Assembly: GCA_016705335.1 (NCBI GenBank)
Contig: JADIYN010000030.1
Coordinates: forward strand, 38,983-102,982
Source: Draconibacterium sp.
GTDB taxonomy: Bacteria; Bacteroidota; Bacteroidia; Bacteroidales; Prolixibacteraceae
Reading direction: 5' to 3'
Length of the DNA stretch: 64,000 nucleotides
The notes under the pieces are model-generated. The model was not told where the DNA came from. It saw nothing but the letters and a program-made list of their open reading frames with translations, and made no database searches. This document shows, piece by piece, positions 37,175 to 47,313 of the stretch (positions are counted from its first letter, which is position 1; every line of letters begins with the position of its first letter). The translations under genes and the position numbers were made by a program.

Positions 37175-37380
37175 TTTCTGATTCGTATTTCCTCTCCCAT
37201 TACTTCAATTTTATCGCCAGCGCGGAGTTTTGCTCTTTTTCTGAATTCCTGAATTCCATTCAGAGTTACTTCTCCATCTTCAACAATAATTTTTGCGTGG
37301 CCCCCTGTTTCAGCAATCCGCAAGAGTTTTAGCAACTTAATAAGTTCAATGTATTCTGAAGTAAGTTTGAATTCCCGCAT
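37171..37380 (-). CDS. YbcJ-like S4-domain RNA-binding protein
   Basis: 69 residues, intact. A complete S4 fold: YIELIKLLKLLRIAETGGHAKIIVEDGEVTLNG then KRAKLRAGDKIEVMGEEIRI. The family is thought to bind structured RNA, possibly rRNA or tRNA; its exact role in Bacteroidota is not known. Its start codon shares one base with the stop codon of the C1 peptidase gene upstream, indicating translational coupling. Confidence 0.88.
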   Translation of the reverse strand: MREFKLTSEYIELIKLLKLLRIAETGGHAKIIVEDGEVTLNGIQEFRKRAKLRAGDKIEVMGEEIRIRN

Positions 37381-38463
37381 TATAAATTGAGTTTTTTTCT
37401 GATATTTTCCGGAACTGCATCTTTATTGACCAATATTGCTATTGTTTTTAAACGAACGTAATCATCGGTCAAGTGCAAATAGCCGCCGTAACTGTTGCTT
37501 TCGGTACCCCATGAATTTTTTGTGTAGAAACATTTTCTTCCCTCCGAATCTTTTGAAAGGCCAACAATATGCATCAAGTGATCGTCGGTAGTTGTACGGT
37601 TTAAAAAAGTTTCCTGCCTGAGTTCCTGGTCAACTTTTCCGAGTTGTTTTTCGGGCAAATCGGCTTTCCCCTTTTTATGAGTGAACGTTTTTTCACTTGT
37701 GTCTCCATCCCAGCAAACTGTGTAGCCATTGTTAAGCGAGTTATATATAATTTCCATCAACTCGTTGATTGGTACATTGTAATACATTTCATGCGCCCAG
37801 TTATCGGGTACTTCCAACACAAATTGTCTATAAAACGGGTGGTGGCTGTACGATGATATTTCAATATAATCATCAGGGTTTAAATCATATTTTTCAGCAA
37901 ATTCCTCCGGCGAATATTTACTGTCATCAGTTTTAATCTTTTGTGGAATTTTCCCTATTTGTGCTTTGAGGATTGTATCAATTGATTTCAAATCATTTGC
38001 ATTGAAATAATCTCTTTTTTTATTTAATTCTGTAACCTCAACTTTCAAATCATTTACAAGGTTTTTATGTTGGTATTTTCCTTCGATTTTTTCGCCCGGA
38101 AATTCATTAAAAGTTACCATGCCTTTTCACGCAAAACATCAAAACATCATGTGCCTGTCCGCCTTGTCCAAAGTTGTTGTTTCCCTGGTACATAAGGAAT
38201 TGCTTTGTTTTATTAATGTATCCGTAATACACAAAATACATTTCCGATAAATCGGTTTCAGCAAATCCCTTTCTGATTATTTCTGATTCAATGAAGCTTG
38301 TTGTTGCGAAACTCCAGCAGGTACCAGTTCCTCCCTGGCTAATAACAGGTAAATGCTTTATCTCTTTTTCTATTGTAAATTCTTCCTTTTCCTCCTGCGA
38401 AAAACCGGCAAATGCAATAAAAAACGAAAACGCCAAAATCAGTGTTAACCCTTTGTTTTTCAT
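37380..38463 (-). CDS. C1-family cysteine peptidase (bleomycin hydrolase/aminopeptidase C type), exported, one frameshift
   Basis: Signal peptide MKNKGLTLILAFSFFIAFAGFSQ. Papain-fold active site QGGTGTCWSF (Cys49), His in DDHLMHIVGL and Asn in YTKNSWGT. A one-base indel at about 38110 splits the gene after GQAHDVL; corrected, about 361 residues, somewhat shorter than PepC/bleomycin hydrolase. The export signal suggests a periplasmic peptidase rather than the cytosolic hexamer. Coupled to the S4 gene. Confidence 0.85.
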
Positions 38464-38469
38464 GAATAA

Positions 38470-38823
38470 TTAATAATCTTTTAGTTTTTGCTTTTCATCC
38501 TTTTTCAATTTCAACACCACTAAATCATACGATTCGTCGATTAAGTTTTTTATCAGGTCGTCAGGCATCGAACCATCGATTTCTATGGTGTTCCAATGGG
38601 TTTTACTCAAATGGTAACCGGGTTTTACCGCCGGAAACTCTTCTCTGAGTTCGATATTCTTTTCAGGGTCGTTTTTAAGAGCCACTGAAAATTTATCTTG
38701 CAAATCGGTAATGCAGAAAATTTTTCCAACCACTTTAAAAACCAATGTGGTTTCATCAAACGGAAATTCTTCAGTTACACCTTTTAGCGACAGGCAATAA
38801 TCACGGAGTTCTTCGATATTCAT
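38470..38823 (-). CDS. MmcQ/YjbR family DNA-binding protein
   Basis: 117 residues, intact. The CyaY-like fold of the family shows in MNIEELRDYCLSLKGVTEEFPFDE, KVVGKIFCITDL, PGYHLSKTHWNTI and SYDLVVLKL. MmcQ/YjbR proteins bind double-stranded DNA and are small orphan proteins of unclear role. Next to the peptidase gene (6 bases after its stop on the upstream side). Confidence 0.9.
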   Translation of the reverse strand: MNIEELRDYCLSLKGVTEEFPFDETTLVFKVVGKIFCITDLQDKFSVALKNDPEKNIELREEFPAVKPGYHLSKTHWNTIEIDGSMPDDLIKNLIDESYDLVVLKLKKDEKQKLKDY

Positions 38824-38876
38824 CTTAGTTGATTTAACGGCGATAAAAATAATAGAATCATTTTGAAATCAAAATT

Positions 38877-39239
38877 TTATAATGAAGGATAAAATGCTTC
38901 TTTAAAATGTTCCAATTCGTGGTTTTCCTTAAAAAAAATCACAGTTACAACATCAAAACGTGTATCTCCTTCCCAACATTTATCGTGTATATATCCTTCG
39001 GCAGCATCTACTATTCTTTTTATTTTACTGTTGGTAACGGCTTCTGACGGGTGTTCGTACCGTAAACCACTTCTTCCTTTTACTTCAACAATCACAAGTT
39101 CATCCCCATCTTTTGCAACAATATCAAGTTCAAGATGCCCAAACTGATAATTTGTGTCAAGAATTTTGTAACCGAGGCGTAACAAATGTTCCTGTGCAAG
39201 TTGTTCAGCCATTTCACCTATTTCCTGTTGTGTAGCCAT
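38877..39239 (-). CDS. YraN family (UPF0102) endonuclease-like protein
   Basis: 120 residues, intact. PD-(D/E)xK-like core: GEMAEQLAQEHLLRLGYKILDTNY, GHLELDIVAKDGDELVIVEVKGRSG (E...D...E-x-K catalytic set), RFDVVTVIF. YraN proteins are Holliday-junction-resolvase-like nuclease folds with unknown substrate. Separated by heptamer-like repeats from the LD-carboxypeptidase. Confidence 0.9.
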   Translation of the reverse strand: MATQQEIGEMAEQLAQEHLLRLGYKILDTNYQFGHLELDIVAKDGDELVIVEVKGRSGLRYEHPSEAVTNSKIKRIVDAAEGYIHDKCWEGDTRFDVVTVIFFKENHELEHFKEAFYPSL

Positions 39240-39242
39240 GTT

Positions 39243-39294
39243 AGTTTAAGGTTTCGGGTTCAAAGTTTAAAGTTCCGGGTTTCGGGTTTCAGAT
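39243..39294. repeat. Heptamer-phased repeat
   Basis: Reads as consecutive 7-base words GTTTAAG, GTTTCGG, GTTCAAA, GTTTAAA, GTTCCGG, GTTTCGG, GTTTCAG. Related words recur at 42199 and 55009. Confidence 0.6.
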
Positions 39295-39328
39295 TCAATT
39301 TTAGGGAATTTATCTTCATTTTTATTTT

Positions 39329-40260
39329 TTATAAATTGTAAATTCTCCTTTTCTTATCCATCCAATCCCAAAAAGCCTTTTGCTCCGAAACATCAAGTTC
39401 CCATTTTCTTCCAAAAGCCAGAGCAAGATTTTTTTTGTCGTGACCGGCGGGAAAACCAAAACAAACCGGATAATCAAACTCTTCAACAGCTTCAGAAATA
39501 ATTTCATGAACCAATTTCCCAAAAGGCGATTCGTTGTCTTTCATATCAGTAAAATCGCCAATAACCAACCCTGCCAGATTATCCAGTTTTCCCGAAAGTT
39601 TAAGTTGGTGAATTATGCGGTCAGTGTGGTAAAGAAACTCGTCAACATCTTCAAGGAACAGTATTTTTCCATAAGTGTCTATTTCATACTTTGTTCCCAG
39701 CATGCTCGAAATAATTGAGAGGTTTCCACCAACAAGCTCGCCCACAGCATTTCCCGGTTTATTGTTTTTTTCAGAAGTTAATGTATAGTGAACTTTCTCA
39801 CCTTGCAGCAATTGCATCAAACTTTCAAGGTTTTCGGAAGGAGTTTTGTTTTCATCTAAAAAATGCCGTGGCATCACACCGTGAATTGTTGCAACGCCTA
39901 AATTATTTATGCAAGTGTGCAATATTGTTATGTCAGAAAACCCTACCAGCCATTTTGGATATTTTTAAAGTTATCGCATTTTAACTGGTTAATTATCCGC
40001 ACTGTTCCATAACCACCGCGCGAGCACATTATTGCAGCTGTTTCAGCGTCATCAAACGCCGTTTGTAAATCATCAAGCCGTTGTTTATCAGTACCGGCAA
40101 ACTGAAAGTGATCGGCAAAAACATGTTTGCCAAGTTCAACTTTAAAACCTTTTTGTGTCAACCATTCTACTGCCGGAATTACAAATTCTTTTTTGACTTT
40201 TCCGGCTGGTGAAACAATACGGATTTTATCACCTGGTTTTAAAAATTCTGGAATTTTCAT
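39329..40260 (-). CDS. LD-carboxypeptidase (peptidase S66), one frameshift
   Basis: Cleaves the L,D bond of murein tetrapeptides or related substrates. Family motifs: MKIPEFLKPGDKIRIVSPAG at the N-terminus, nucleophile Ser in MCSRGGYGTVR, Glu in GELVGGNLSI and His in GFPAGHDKKN, the S66 triad. One base is missing near 39940-39945 so the gene splits after NFKNIQ; corrected, about 310 residues, normal for the family. MccF-like immunity proteins have the same fold, but the chromosomal setting suggests LdcA. Confidence 0.9.
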
Positions 40261-40328
40261 CTTTAAATTGTTTACTCCACTTATATTTCAAAATGAAAGT
40301 TATAAAAATGGAGTGGATTAGGCAGAAA

Positions 40329-40982
40329 TTAAGTACTTAAAATCTCAAAAAGTTCTTCCACGTCTTCGGCAAAAAAATCAGGATTTGCATTTAGTAATTC
40401 CGTTTTATCGCCAAAACCATATCCAACTGCAATTGTGGAGAGTCCGTTTTCCTTTCCGCCTTCAATATCGAAAACCGTATCGCCGATCATCACAATCTGC
40501 TTCGATGGTAAAAGTTGTTGAGTTTCCATCAAAGTTGATATTATCATGGGTTTACTGGCCTTTTTCCCTGAGTAATCAGCTCCGGTTACCTGTAAAATGT
40601 ATTTGTCGAACTCAAAATGCCCTGAAATTTGTACCGCATACTTTTCGAGTTTTGAAGTTGCTATATACATTTTTCTCCCGGAATTGCCGAGTTCCTGCAG
40701 CATTTCCAAAACTCCGGGATAGGGTACATTTTCGTGCCAGCCATTTTCTCCATAATATTCGCGGAAATATTCCACGGCGAGTTTAGTGTTTTGCTCATTC
40801 ATCCCAAACAAATTGCTAAAACCCCATTGCAAAGGTGGGCCAATAAACTTTGCAAGTATTTCAGGAGAATACCCGTCGATGTGCATTTTTTTAAGTGCGT
40901 ATTTAACTGAATTCCAGATTCCCCGGGTATTATCCGTCAGCGTTCCGTCGAGGTCGAAAATTAAATGCGTGAAGTTTGACAT
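40329..40982 (-). CDS. HAD hydrolase, phosphoglycolate-phosphatase-like
   Basis: 217 residues, intact. Motif I DLDGTLTDN at the N-terminus, cap domain insert after residue 20, motif II YIATSKLEKYA, motif III Lys in KKASKPMI, and motif IV MIGDTVFDIEGGKENG. This is the PGP/5'-nucleotidase-like subfamily of HAD (type IA cap). Exact substrate unknown. The 369 bases between it and the exporter operon contain an 11-bp inverted repeat. Confidence 0.9.
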   Translation of the reverse strand: MSNFTHLIFDLDGTLTDNTRGIWNSVKYALKKMHIDGYSPEILAKFIGPPLQWGFSNLFGMNEQNTKLAVEYFREYYGENGWHENVPYPGVLEMLQELGNSGRKMYIATSKLEKYAVQISGHFEFDKYILQVTGADYSGKKASKPMIISTLMETQQLLPSKQIVMIGDTVFDIEGGKENGLSTIAVGYGFGDKTELLNANPDFFAEDVEELFEILST

Positions 40983-41185
40983 GTTTTTTAGCGGCTAAGA
41001 TATTTGAAAATCCATACGTGGCAAAAAATCAATTCACCTTCTGAAAAACCCTTTCATCCCTTATAAATACCTGTTCAAATTATTTTAATTCTCTAACATA
41101 AAACGAATTGCAACATTTGTACAAGCATTTAATAAATTGAAAAATTACCTGATACTGTAACGAATTTACAAAATAGGCGTCTCAC

Positions 41186-41219
41186 GTTTTATAAGAGCAA
41201 ATTCGACTTCTTATAAAAC
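41186..41219. repeat. 11-bp inverted repeat upstream of the exporter operon
   Basis: GTTTTATAAGA and its reverse complement TCTTATAAAAC are separated by 12 bases and lie about 130 bases before the ABC ATPase start. The 23-base centre-to-centre spacing suits a dimeric regulator. The rest of the 369-base gap holds no other feature I can support. Confidence 0.45.
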
Positions 41220-41351
41220 AGAAAACGAAACAAATACTTTTTTCACACCTAAAAAAAGGGTGTTTATCGAAAAAATGTGGCGGGTTTGAAAATAAAAGAA
41301 GAATTTTAGAAGACTTTATTGATAGAAAACAGCAGAAACAATTAAACAGCT

Positions 41352-42078
41352 ATGATTAGTCTTAACAGTATTCACAAATCTTATGCGATGGGCAGCAATT
41401 CGCTGCATGTGTTGAAGGGTATAAACCTTGAAATAGAGCAGGGAGAGTTTGTTTCAATTATGGGTTCATCGGGTTCAGGAAAATCGACTCTTTTAAATAT
41501 TTTGGGTATTCTTGATAACTACGATGAAGGGAGTTACCATTTAAATGGAACCCTGATTAAAAACATGTCGGAAAAGCAGGCTGCAAAGTTGCGGAACGAA
41601 TTACTGGGCTTTGTTTTCCAGTCGTTCAACCTTATTTCGTTTAAAAATGCCATGGAAAATGTAGCTCTTCCGCTTTATTATCAAGGTGTAAGCCGAAAAA
41701 AACGGAATATAATTGCACTTGAATATCTCGATAAAATGGGTTTGCTTGAATGGGCCAACCATTTGCCAAGCGAAATGTCGGGTGGTCAAAAACAACGTGT
41801 TGCCATTGCGCGGTCACTGATATCGAAGCCAAAAATAATTTTTGCTGATGAACCTACCGGCGCTCTCGATTCTGTTACTTCAATAGAAGTTATGGAAATT
41901 CTAAAGGAAATAAACAAGGAAGGAATTACACTTATAATTGTGACCCATGAGCATGATATTGCAGCAATGACTCACAAAATTATCCGGGTTGAGTGACGGG
42001 AAAATTGCTGAAATAATTAAAAATGGTGAATTACGTGAATGGAAATACCAGCATGCAAAGGAATTTGAAGTGGTTTAG
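41352..42078 (+). CDS. ABC transporter ATPase, MacB/LolD type, one frameshift
   Basis: Cytoplasmic ATPase of a macrolide-exporter-type ABC system. Walker A GSSGSGKST, Q-loop FVFQSFNL, signature MSGGQKQR and Walker B IIFADEPTGALD are intact. An extra G near 41986-41989 shifts the frame at the end; corrected, the C-terminus continues LSDGKIAEIIKNGELREW to 42078 (about 242 residues). First gene of the five-gene exporter; permeases follow. Confidence 0.92.
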
Positions 42079-42198
42079 GATGGAAAAGTAACAGGAGATG
42101 ATCTCTATTAACGAATGATGATTCCTGAAGAATAGGAAATAACAAAATAAGGAACACTGAATAACAAATCAGGAAATAAAGAACCGGTAATATTCAAC

Positions 42199-42254
42199 CT
42201 TCGGTCTTCTGACTTCCGACTTCGGTCTTCCTTTAAACTTTAAACTCGAAACTA
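42199..42254. repeat. Heptamer-phased repeat before the first permease gene
   Basis: Eight consecutive 7-base words: CTTCGGT, CTTCTGA, CTTCCGA, CTTCGGT, CTTCCTT, TAAACTT, TAAACTC, GAAACTA. They end 2 bases before the ATG at 42257. Same family as 39243 and 55009. Confidence 0.65.
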
Positions 42255-42256
42255 AT

Positions 42257-43528
42257 ATGTTTGATATCGACAAATGGCAGGAAATATTTGCCACCATCAA
42301 AAAGAATAAAATGAGGACTTTCCTTACCGGGTTCAGCGTGGCCTGGGGGATTTTTATGCTCATGATTTTACTGGGTTCGGGAAATGGTTTGAGCAACGGT
42401 GTAGCAAGCAATTTTATGAATGATGCCGTAAATGCAATGTGGATTTGGACTGGAAAAACTACAATTGCATATGAAGGGATGAAAACGGGTCGCACCATTC
42501 AGTTTCACAACGCAGATCAGGAAATTATTAAAAAAGTTCCCGGTATTGGTGCAGTTTCAGGAAGATATTTTATGGGCAATACCCGGTATTCCTATAATAA
42601 AGAATCAGGTGAATATACCACAATAACATGTCAGCCTGAATTAATTCAGGTTGAAAATCTGGTTATGGAAGAAGGTCGGTTTATTAATCAAATTGACGTT
42701 ATGCAGAACCGCAAAGTTGTGGTAATTGGAGCGGATATGAAAACTGCACTTTTTAAAGACTCAACAGCGATAGGAGAGTATGTAAATGTTAATAACGTAC
42801 CCTTTAAAGTTGTTGGCGTTTGCACCGAACCCGGATCTACACGGAATCGCAACGCTTATATGCCGCTGTCAACTGCTCAAATGATTTTTAATGGTTCAAA
42901 CCGGTTACACAATCTGGCATTGACAATAAATGCGGAAACACTTGATGAAAGCCAGGCAATTGAAGATCAGATTCGAAATGTTTTAGGCCGGCAATACAAA
43001 TTCGATCCAAAAGACGAAAGTGCCATCGGTCTTTACAATAAACTTGAAAACTACATTCAAACCATGAGGATATTTCAGGCCATAAAAATATTTATATGGA
43101 TTATTGGAATTGGAACCTTGATCGCAGGAATTGTAGGAGTCAGTAATATTATGCTGATAGTTGTAAAGGAACGGACAAAAGAAATTGGTATCCGAAAAGC
43201 AATTGGTGCCAGCCCGTCATCTGTAATTGGCCTGATTTTATTGGATGCAATTATGATTACCACTGTAGCCGGTTATATTGGACTTGTAATGGGAACAGGT
43301 TTGATGGAAATGATAAACTATTTCATGTTACAATCAGCAGATGCTGCAAGTGCTGCAGCAGCAAACGGCGGGCAGCAGGGAGAATCGGTTTTTCTAAACC
43401 CGACTGTGGATTTTAATATTGCAGTTTCAGCAACATTGCTGCTAATTGTTGCAGGAGCAATAGCAGGTTATATTCCAGCCAAACGGGCTGCCAGTATTAA
43501 ACCTATTGAAGCATTGAGAGATGAATAG
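42257..43528 (+). CDS. ABC transporter permease, MacB type
   Basis: 423 residues, intact. N-terminal TM helix (TFLTGFSVAWGIFMLMILLG), large periplasmic MacB_PCD domain (about 50-270), and C-terminal FtsX-like domain with three TM helices ending in IPAKRAASIKPIEALRDE, the family's typical tail. It pairs with the ATPase upstream and with a second, related permease downstream. Two permeases suggest a heterodimeric exporter. Confidence 0.92.
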   Translation: MFDIDKWQEIFATIKKNKMRTFLTGFSVAWGIFMLMILLGSGNGLSNGVASNFMNDAVNAMWIWTGKTTIAYEGMKTGRTIQFHNADQEIIKKVPGIGAVSGRYFMGNTRYSYNKESGEYTTITCQPELIQVENLVMEEGRFINQIDVMQNRKVVVIGADMKTALFKDSTAIGEYVNVNNVPFKVVGVCTEPGSTRNRNAYMPLSTAQMIFNGSNRLHNLALTINAETLDESQAIEDQIRNVLGRQYKFDPKDESAIGLYNKLENYIQTMRIFQAIKIFIWIIGIGTLIAGIVGVSNIMLIVVKERTKEIGIRKAIGASPSSVIGLILLDAIMITTVAGYIGLVMGTGLMEMINYFMLQSADAASAAAANGGQQGESVFLNPTVDFNIAVSATLLLIVAGAIAGYIPAKRAASIKPIEALRDE

Positions 43529-43539
43529 GAAAGTCAGCC

Positions 43540-43668
43540 CTTCCCAACCCTCCCCGAAGTGGAGGATTTTGAAATGATTTTAAGGATAACAAAATTGAAA
43601 TGAAAACAATTAATAATTACAAAACTAAAAAATCACCCCTCTTTTGGAGGGGCAGGGGGGAGGCTTCG
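43540..43668. repeat. MITE-like G-rich palindromic element between the two permease genes
   Basis: Left end AGCCCTTCCCAACCCTCCCC and right end GGCAGGGGGGAGGCTTCG, inverted, with an AT-rich centre of about 60 bases and an inner CCCCTC-TTTT-GAGGGG hairpin. It ends 2 bases before the ATG at 43671, so it must be part of the leader or the intergenic message. Confidence 0.6.
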
Positions 43669-43670
43669 TT

Positions 43671-44942
43671 ATGTTTGACTTAGACCTTTGGAACGAAATT
43701 ATCAGCGCCCTGAGAAAAAACAGGATGAGGAGTTTTATGACTGCTTTCGGGGTTTTCTGGGGAATTTTTATGCTGATCTTAATGTCGGGAGCAGGAAAAG
43801 CACTCGAAAATGGAGTGCTTGACGGTGTGAGGGCATTTGCTACAAATTCTGCATTTTTTTGGACTGAAAGAACTAGTATTCCTTATGCCGGATTTCAACG
43901 GGGCAGGCGTTGGGACTATGATAATGACGACATAAAATATCTGCGGGATAACGTAAAAGAGATAGAATATCTCTCACCACGATTGTTTGGCTGGCAACAA
44001 AATGGAGACAACACAGTAAGAGGTGAAAGAACCGGCTCTTTTCAAATGTTCGGCGACTACCCTGACTACTTTAAAATCGACCGCTGGACACCGGTTAAAG
44101 GCCGTTTAATGAACGAAATTGATATTCTGCAAAAACGAAAAGTGTGTAACATTGGCGAACGGGTTGTTGAAGTATTGTTTGATAAAGATGAGGATCCCAT
44201 TGGGCAATATCTTAAAATCAGTGGCGTATATTTTCAGGTAATTGGTGTTATTCATGCCGAAACAAGAATAAATATTGGTGGAGGGAAAAAGGAAGAAACA
44301 ATCATCATCCCGTTTTCAACCATGCAATCGGCCTACAATTACGGAAACCGCGTACATTTTTTCTCAGTAACATCAAAAAAAGGAAACAAAGTTAGCGATT
44401 TGGAAGCAAAACTTCAGCGAATTCTTAAAGAACGCCATAAAGTTGCTCCAGACGATCTTCAGGCAGTGGGATCTTTTAATATCGAAAAGGAATTCGTCAA
44501 ATTTTCTGCTTTGTTTTTGGGAATTCAGGTTCTTACATGGATAGTAGGACTTGGAACACTCCTGGCAGGTATTATTGGTGTAAGTAACATTATGCTTGTA
44601 ATTATAAAGGAACGAACACAGGAAATTGGCATCCAGCGTGCAATAGGGGCAACACCCGCAGTTATCATCAAGCATATTGTTGCTGAAAGTGTTTTTCTCA
44701 CTGTAATGGCTGGTTATGTTGGTTTGTCGCTTGGTGTTGGTATTTTGGAAATACTGAACCAAATATTGATAAAATCAGCCGATTCGGGAAGTGAATTATT
44801 TTTCCGAAATCCGGAAATAAACTTAGGTATGGCGCTTGCAGCATTAGGAGTGCTTGTTATTGCCGGAATGTTTGCCGGACTTATTCCAGCCAAAAGGGCT
44901 ATAAGTATAAAGCCCATTGATGCATTGCGCGACGAAAAATAA
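43671..44942 (+). CDS. ABC transporter permease, MacB type (second copy)
   Basis: Start chosen at MFDLDLWNEII, parallel to MFDIDKWQEIF of the first permease. 423 residues, intact, with the same plan: N-terminal TM helix, periplasmic PCD domain and C-terminal FtsX domain ending IPAKRAISIKPIDALRDEK. Clearly a paralogue of the preceding gene. The exporter complex probably uses both with the shared ATPase. Confidence 0.92.
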   Translation: MFDLDLWNEIISALRKNRMRSFMTAFGVFWGIFMLILMSGAGKALENGVLDGVRAFATNSAFFWTERTSIPYAGFQRGRRWDYDNDDIKYLRDNVKEIEYLSPRLFGWQQNGDNTVRGERTGSFQMFGDYPDYFKIDRWTPVKGRLMNEIDILQKRKVCNIGERVVEVLFDKDEDPIGQYLKISGVYFQVIGVIHAETRINIGGGKKEETIIIPFSTMQSAYNYGNRVHFFSVTSKKGNKVSDLEAKLQRILKERHKVAPDDLQAVGSFNIEKEFVKFSALFLGIQVLTWIVGLGTLLAGIIGVSNIMLVIIKERTQEIGIQRAIGATPAVIIKHIVAESVFLTVMAGYVGLSLGVGILEILNQILIKSADSGSELFFRNPEINLGMALAALGVLVIAGMFAGLIPAKRAISIKPIDALRDEK

Positions 44943-44989
44943 AAACAGATATAAGATTTTAGAAAACAGAAACATATAATAAAACAGTC

Positions 44990-46108
44990 ATGAAAAAATT
45001 TTAAGAATCATTGGAATCGTTATCCTTGTTGGAGTTTTTGGAGGAACAATTTACTTCCTCTATACAAAATCAAAAAAAGCGCCTGAAGTTTTTGAAACAA
45101 AAATCCGTTTGTTTCGAATGTTATTCGCAAAACGTAGCTACCGGCTCGGTTGTTCCCCGCAAAGAAATCGAAATTGTGCCACAGGTATCCGGCATTATCG
45201 ATGAATTGTATATTGTTGCTGGCGACTTTGTTAAAAAAGATCAGGTAATAGCTAAGATCAAGATTATTCCTGATATGGTAAACCTTAATAGCGCTGAAAC
45301 AAGGTTAAACAGAGCGAAAATAAATAGTGATGATGCGCAGATCGACCTCGATCGCCAGCAAAAACTGTTTGACAAAAACGTAATTTCATATGAAGAATAT
45401 AAAACTGCAAAAGTTAAATTCGATTCGGCAAAAGAAGAATTAACCGCTGCTGAAAATAACCTTGAATTAATAAAAAACGGGTAACAAAAAGGCGAAAACC
45501 ACAACAAATACTTTGGTTCGGTCAACTGTAAACGGCATGGTGCCCGACGTTCCGATAAAAGAAGGAAACTCTGTTATTCAGTCGAACACATTTAACAACG
45601 GCACAACCATTTGCACTGTAGCCGATATGAAAGACATGATTTTTCAGGGAAAGGTTGATGAAACCGAGGTTGGAAAAATTAAGGAAGGCATGAATATAGA
45701 ATTGGAAATCGGAGCAATTGAAAAAGATAAATTTGGTGCCATTCTCGAATATATTGCTCCAAAAGGTAAAGAAGAAAACGGAGCTATTCAGTTTGAAATA
45801 AAAGCAACTGTTGTTTTAAAGGAAGATCAGTTTATCAGGCTGGTTACAGCGCCAATGCAAATATTGTACTTGAAAAGAAAGACAGTGTACTTGTAATTCC
45901 CGAAGGCCTTTTGAAATTCGAAAAAGATTCTTCGTATGTTGAAATACAAACTGGTGTAGATCAACAATTCGAAAAGAGATATGTCAAAACTGGTTTGTCT
46001 GACGGAATTAATATCGAAATTACAGAAGGTCTGAAAAAAGAGGATAAAGTTAAGGGCGAAAAAGTCGATCCTAAAAAAATAAAGGAGAATGAAGCCGGGA
46101 AGGCATAA
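44990..46108 (+). CDS. Periplasmic adaptor (HlyD/MacA/RND type), several frameshifts
   Basis: Membrane fusion protein linking the permeases to the outer-membrane channel. N-terminal anchor helix ILRIIGIVILVGVFGGTIYFL after repairing a lost A at about 44993-44998; biotinyl/lipoyl half ATGSVVPRKEIEIVPQVSGIIDELYI; long alpha-hairpin (ETRLNRAKINSDDAQIDLDRQ...AAENNLELIKNG); beta-barrel part ...VDETEVGKIKEGMNIELEIG; C-terminal LKKEDKVKGEKV. Further breaks at about 45105, 45480 and 45838. About 373 residues when joined. All breaks look like sequence errors. Confidence 0.88.
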
Positions 46109-46169
46109 AAATGGTGAGCCTCTCAATTAGTTTATTTAAATTAGCACGTTTAAAAAAAATAGAAATACA

Positions 46170-47216
46170 ATGAAGCATCTATTCACTTTATTTTCAATAG
46201 TTTTTATACTCTCGGGTATTACTTCCGGCGCTCAGAATGTTTGGTCGTTACAAAAATGCATCGACTATGCACTGGAAAATAATATTCAGATAAAACAACA
46301 GGAGTTAAATACAAATTACTACGAAACACAACTTAGTCAGGCGAAATCAAACCGCTTGCCTAATCTGAATGCGCAAATCGGTAACGACAACAGTTTTGGG
46401 AGGTCGTTAAACCTACGATAATACTTATGAGAATGTAAACTCATCAAGTTTGATTGGAGGTGCCAGTCCAATTTTACCATTATTTAATGGATTAATTTTA
46501 ACAAATACAATCGAAAAGCAACAACTTGATTTGCAAGCAAATCTGAAAGATCTGCAGAAAGCAAACCGGTTTTGCCCGAGATAAAAGCAAATATTTCAAT
46601 GGCTAATTCGATTGATGTATATAACAATGCAATGAATTCGCGGCCCGAAATACAGGCAGCACAATTGCGGGTAAAAAGCGCCGAAACTCAACTTGATATT
46701 GCAAAGGGAAACCGGTATCCAAGTTTAAGTTTCAATGCAAACTATTACAATCTGTACAATAATAAATATTCAGATATAACTGGTGCAAAAATTAAATTTG
46801 GCGATCAGTTGAAAAACAATAGACGCTCCTCGTTGGGATTAACATTGAATATCCCGATTTTTAACCGTTTCCAGGTAAAAAATAATATCACAAATGCGAC
46901 CATACAAATTACAGATTACAAATACCGTTTGCAAACCGAAAGTAATATTCTTCGCAAAGACATTGAACTTTCGTACACAAATGCGCTTGCCGCTTTAAAC
47001 CGTTATATTTCAACCCAAAAAGCTGTGGTTTCCATGGAAGAAGCTTTTCGGTATATCGAAGAAAAGTTTAATGTGGGTATGGTAAACTCGGTGGATTACA
47101 ACCTGCAAAAAAACCAGTTGACTTCCGCAAAATCGCAGTTACTGCAAGCCAAATACGAATATATTTTCCGTACAAAAATCCTCGATTTTTATAACGGAAT
47201 TCCGATTGAATTTTAG
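46170..47216 (+). CDS. TolC-family outer-membrane channel, frameshifts and probable internal deletion
   Basis: Sec signal then WSLQKCIDYALENNIQIKQQELNTNYYE, the first TolC repeat. A frameshift near 46415 and a second at about 46560 break it; the frame then jumps from KDLQKA to KPVLPEIKANIS. The residues usually found in between (the first coiled-coil repeat pair, about 100-120 residues in relatives) are absent, so the assembly or the gene has lost about 330 bases near 46562. The second half is complete (ELSYTNALAALNRYIST...NSVDYNLQKNQLTSAKSQLLQA...). Last gene of the exporter operon. Confidence 0.82.
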
Positions 47217-47220
47217 ATAA

Positions 47221-47253
47221 AAAAATCTCACATAAATAATCTGTGGGATTTTT
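47221..47253 (+). terminator. Terminator of the exporter operon
   Basis: 12-bp stem AAAAATCTCACA/TGTGGGATTTTT (one T-G wobble) with a 9-base loop, 4 bases after the TolC-family stop. Confidence 0.8.
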
Positions 47254-47269
47254 GTTTGCACTATTTCAA

Positions 47270-47277
47270 TATATTTG
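47270..47277 (+). promoter_or_regulatory. -7 box (TATATTTG) before the DUF5916 gene
   Basis: Exact TAnnTTTG match 36 bases before the ATG at 47314. TTTG copies at 47251 and 47255 are closer than the usual -33 distance. Confidence 0.45.
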
Positions 47278-47313
47278 CACCCTTTACCTAAATCAGCTAA
47301 GTTATTGTTCAAA

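Noticed and set aside
43644..43670. Longer N-terminus of the second permease
   Set aside because: Those codons translate the repeat end; the Met at 43671 aligns with the first permease.
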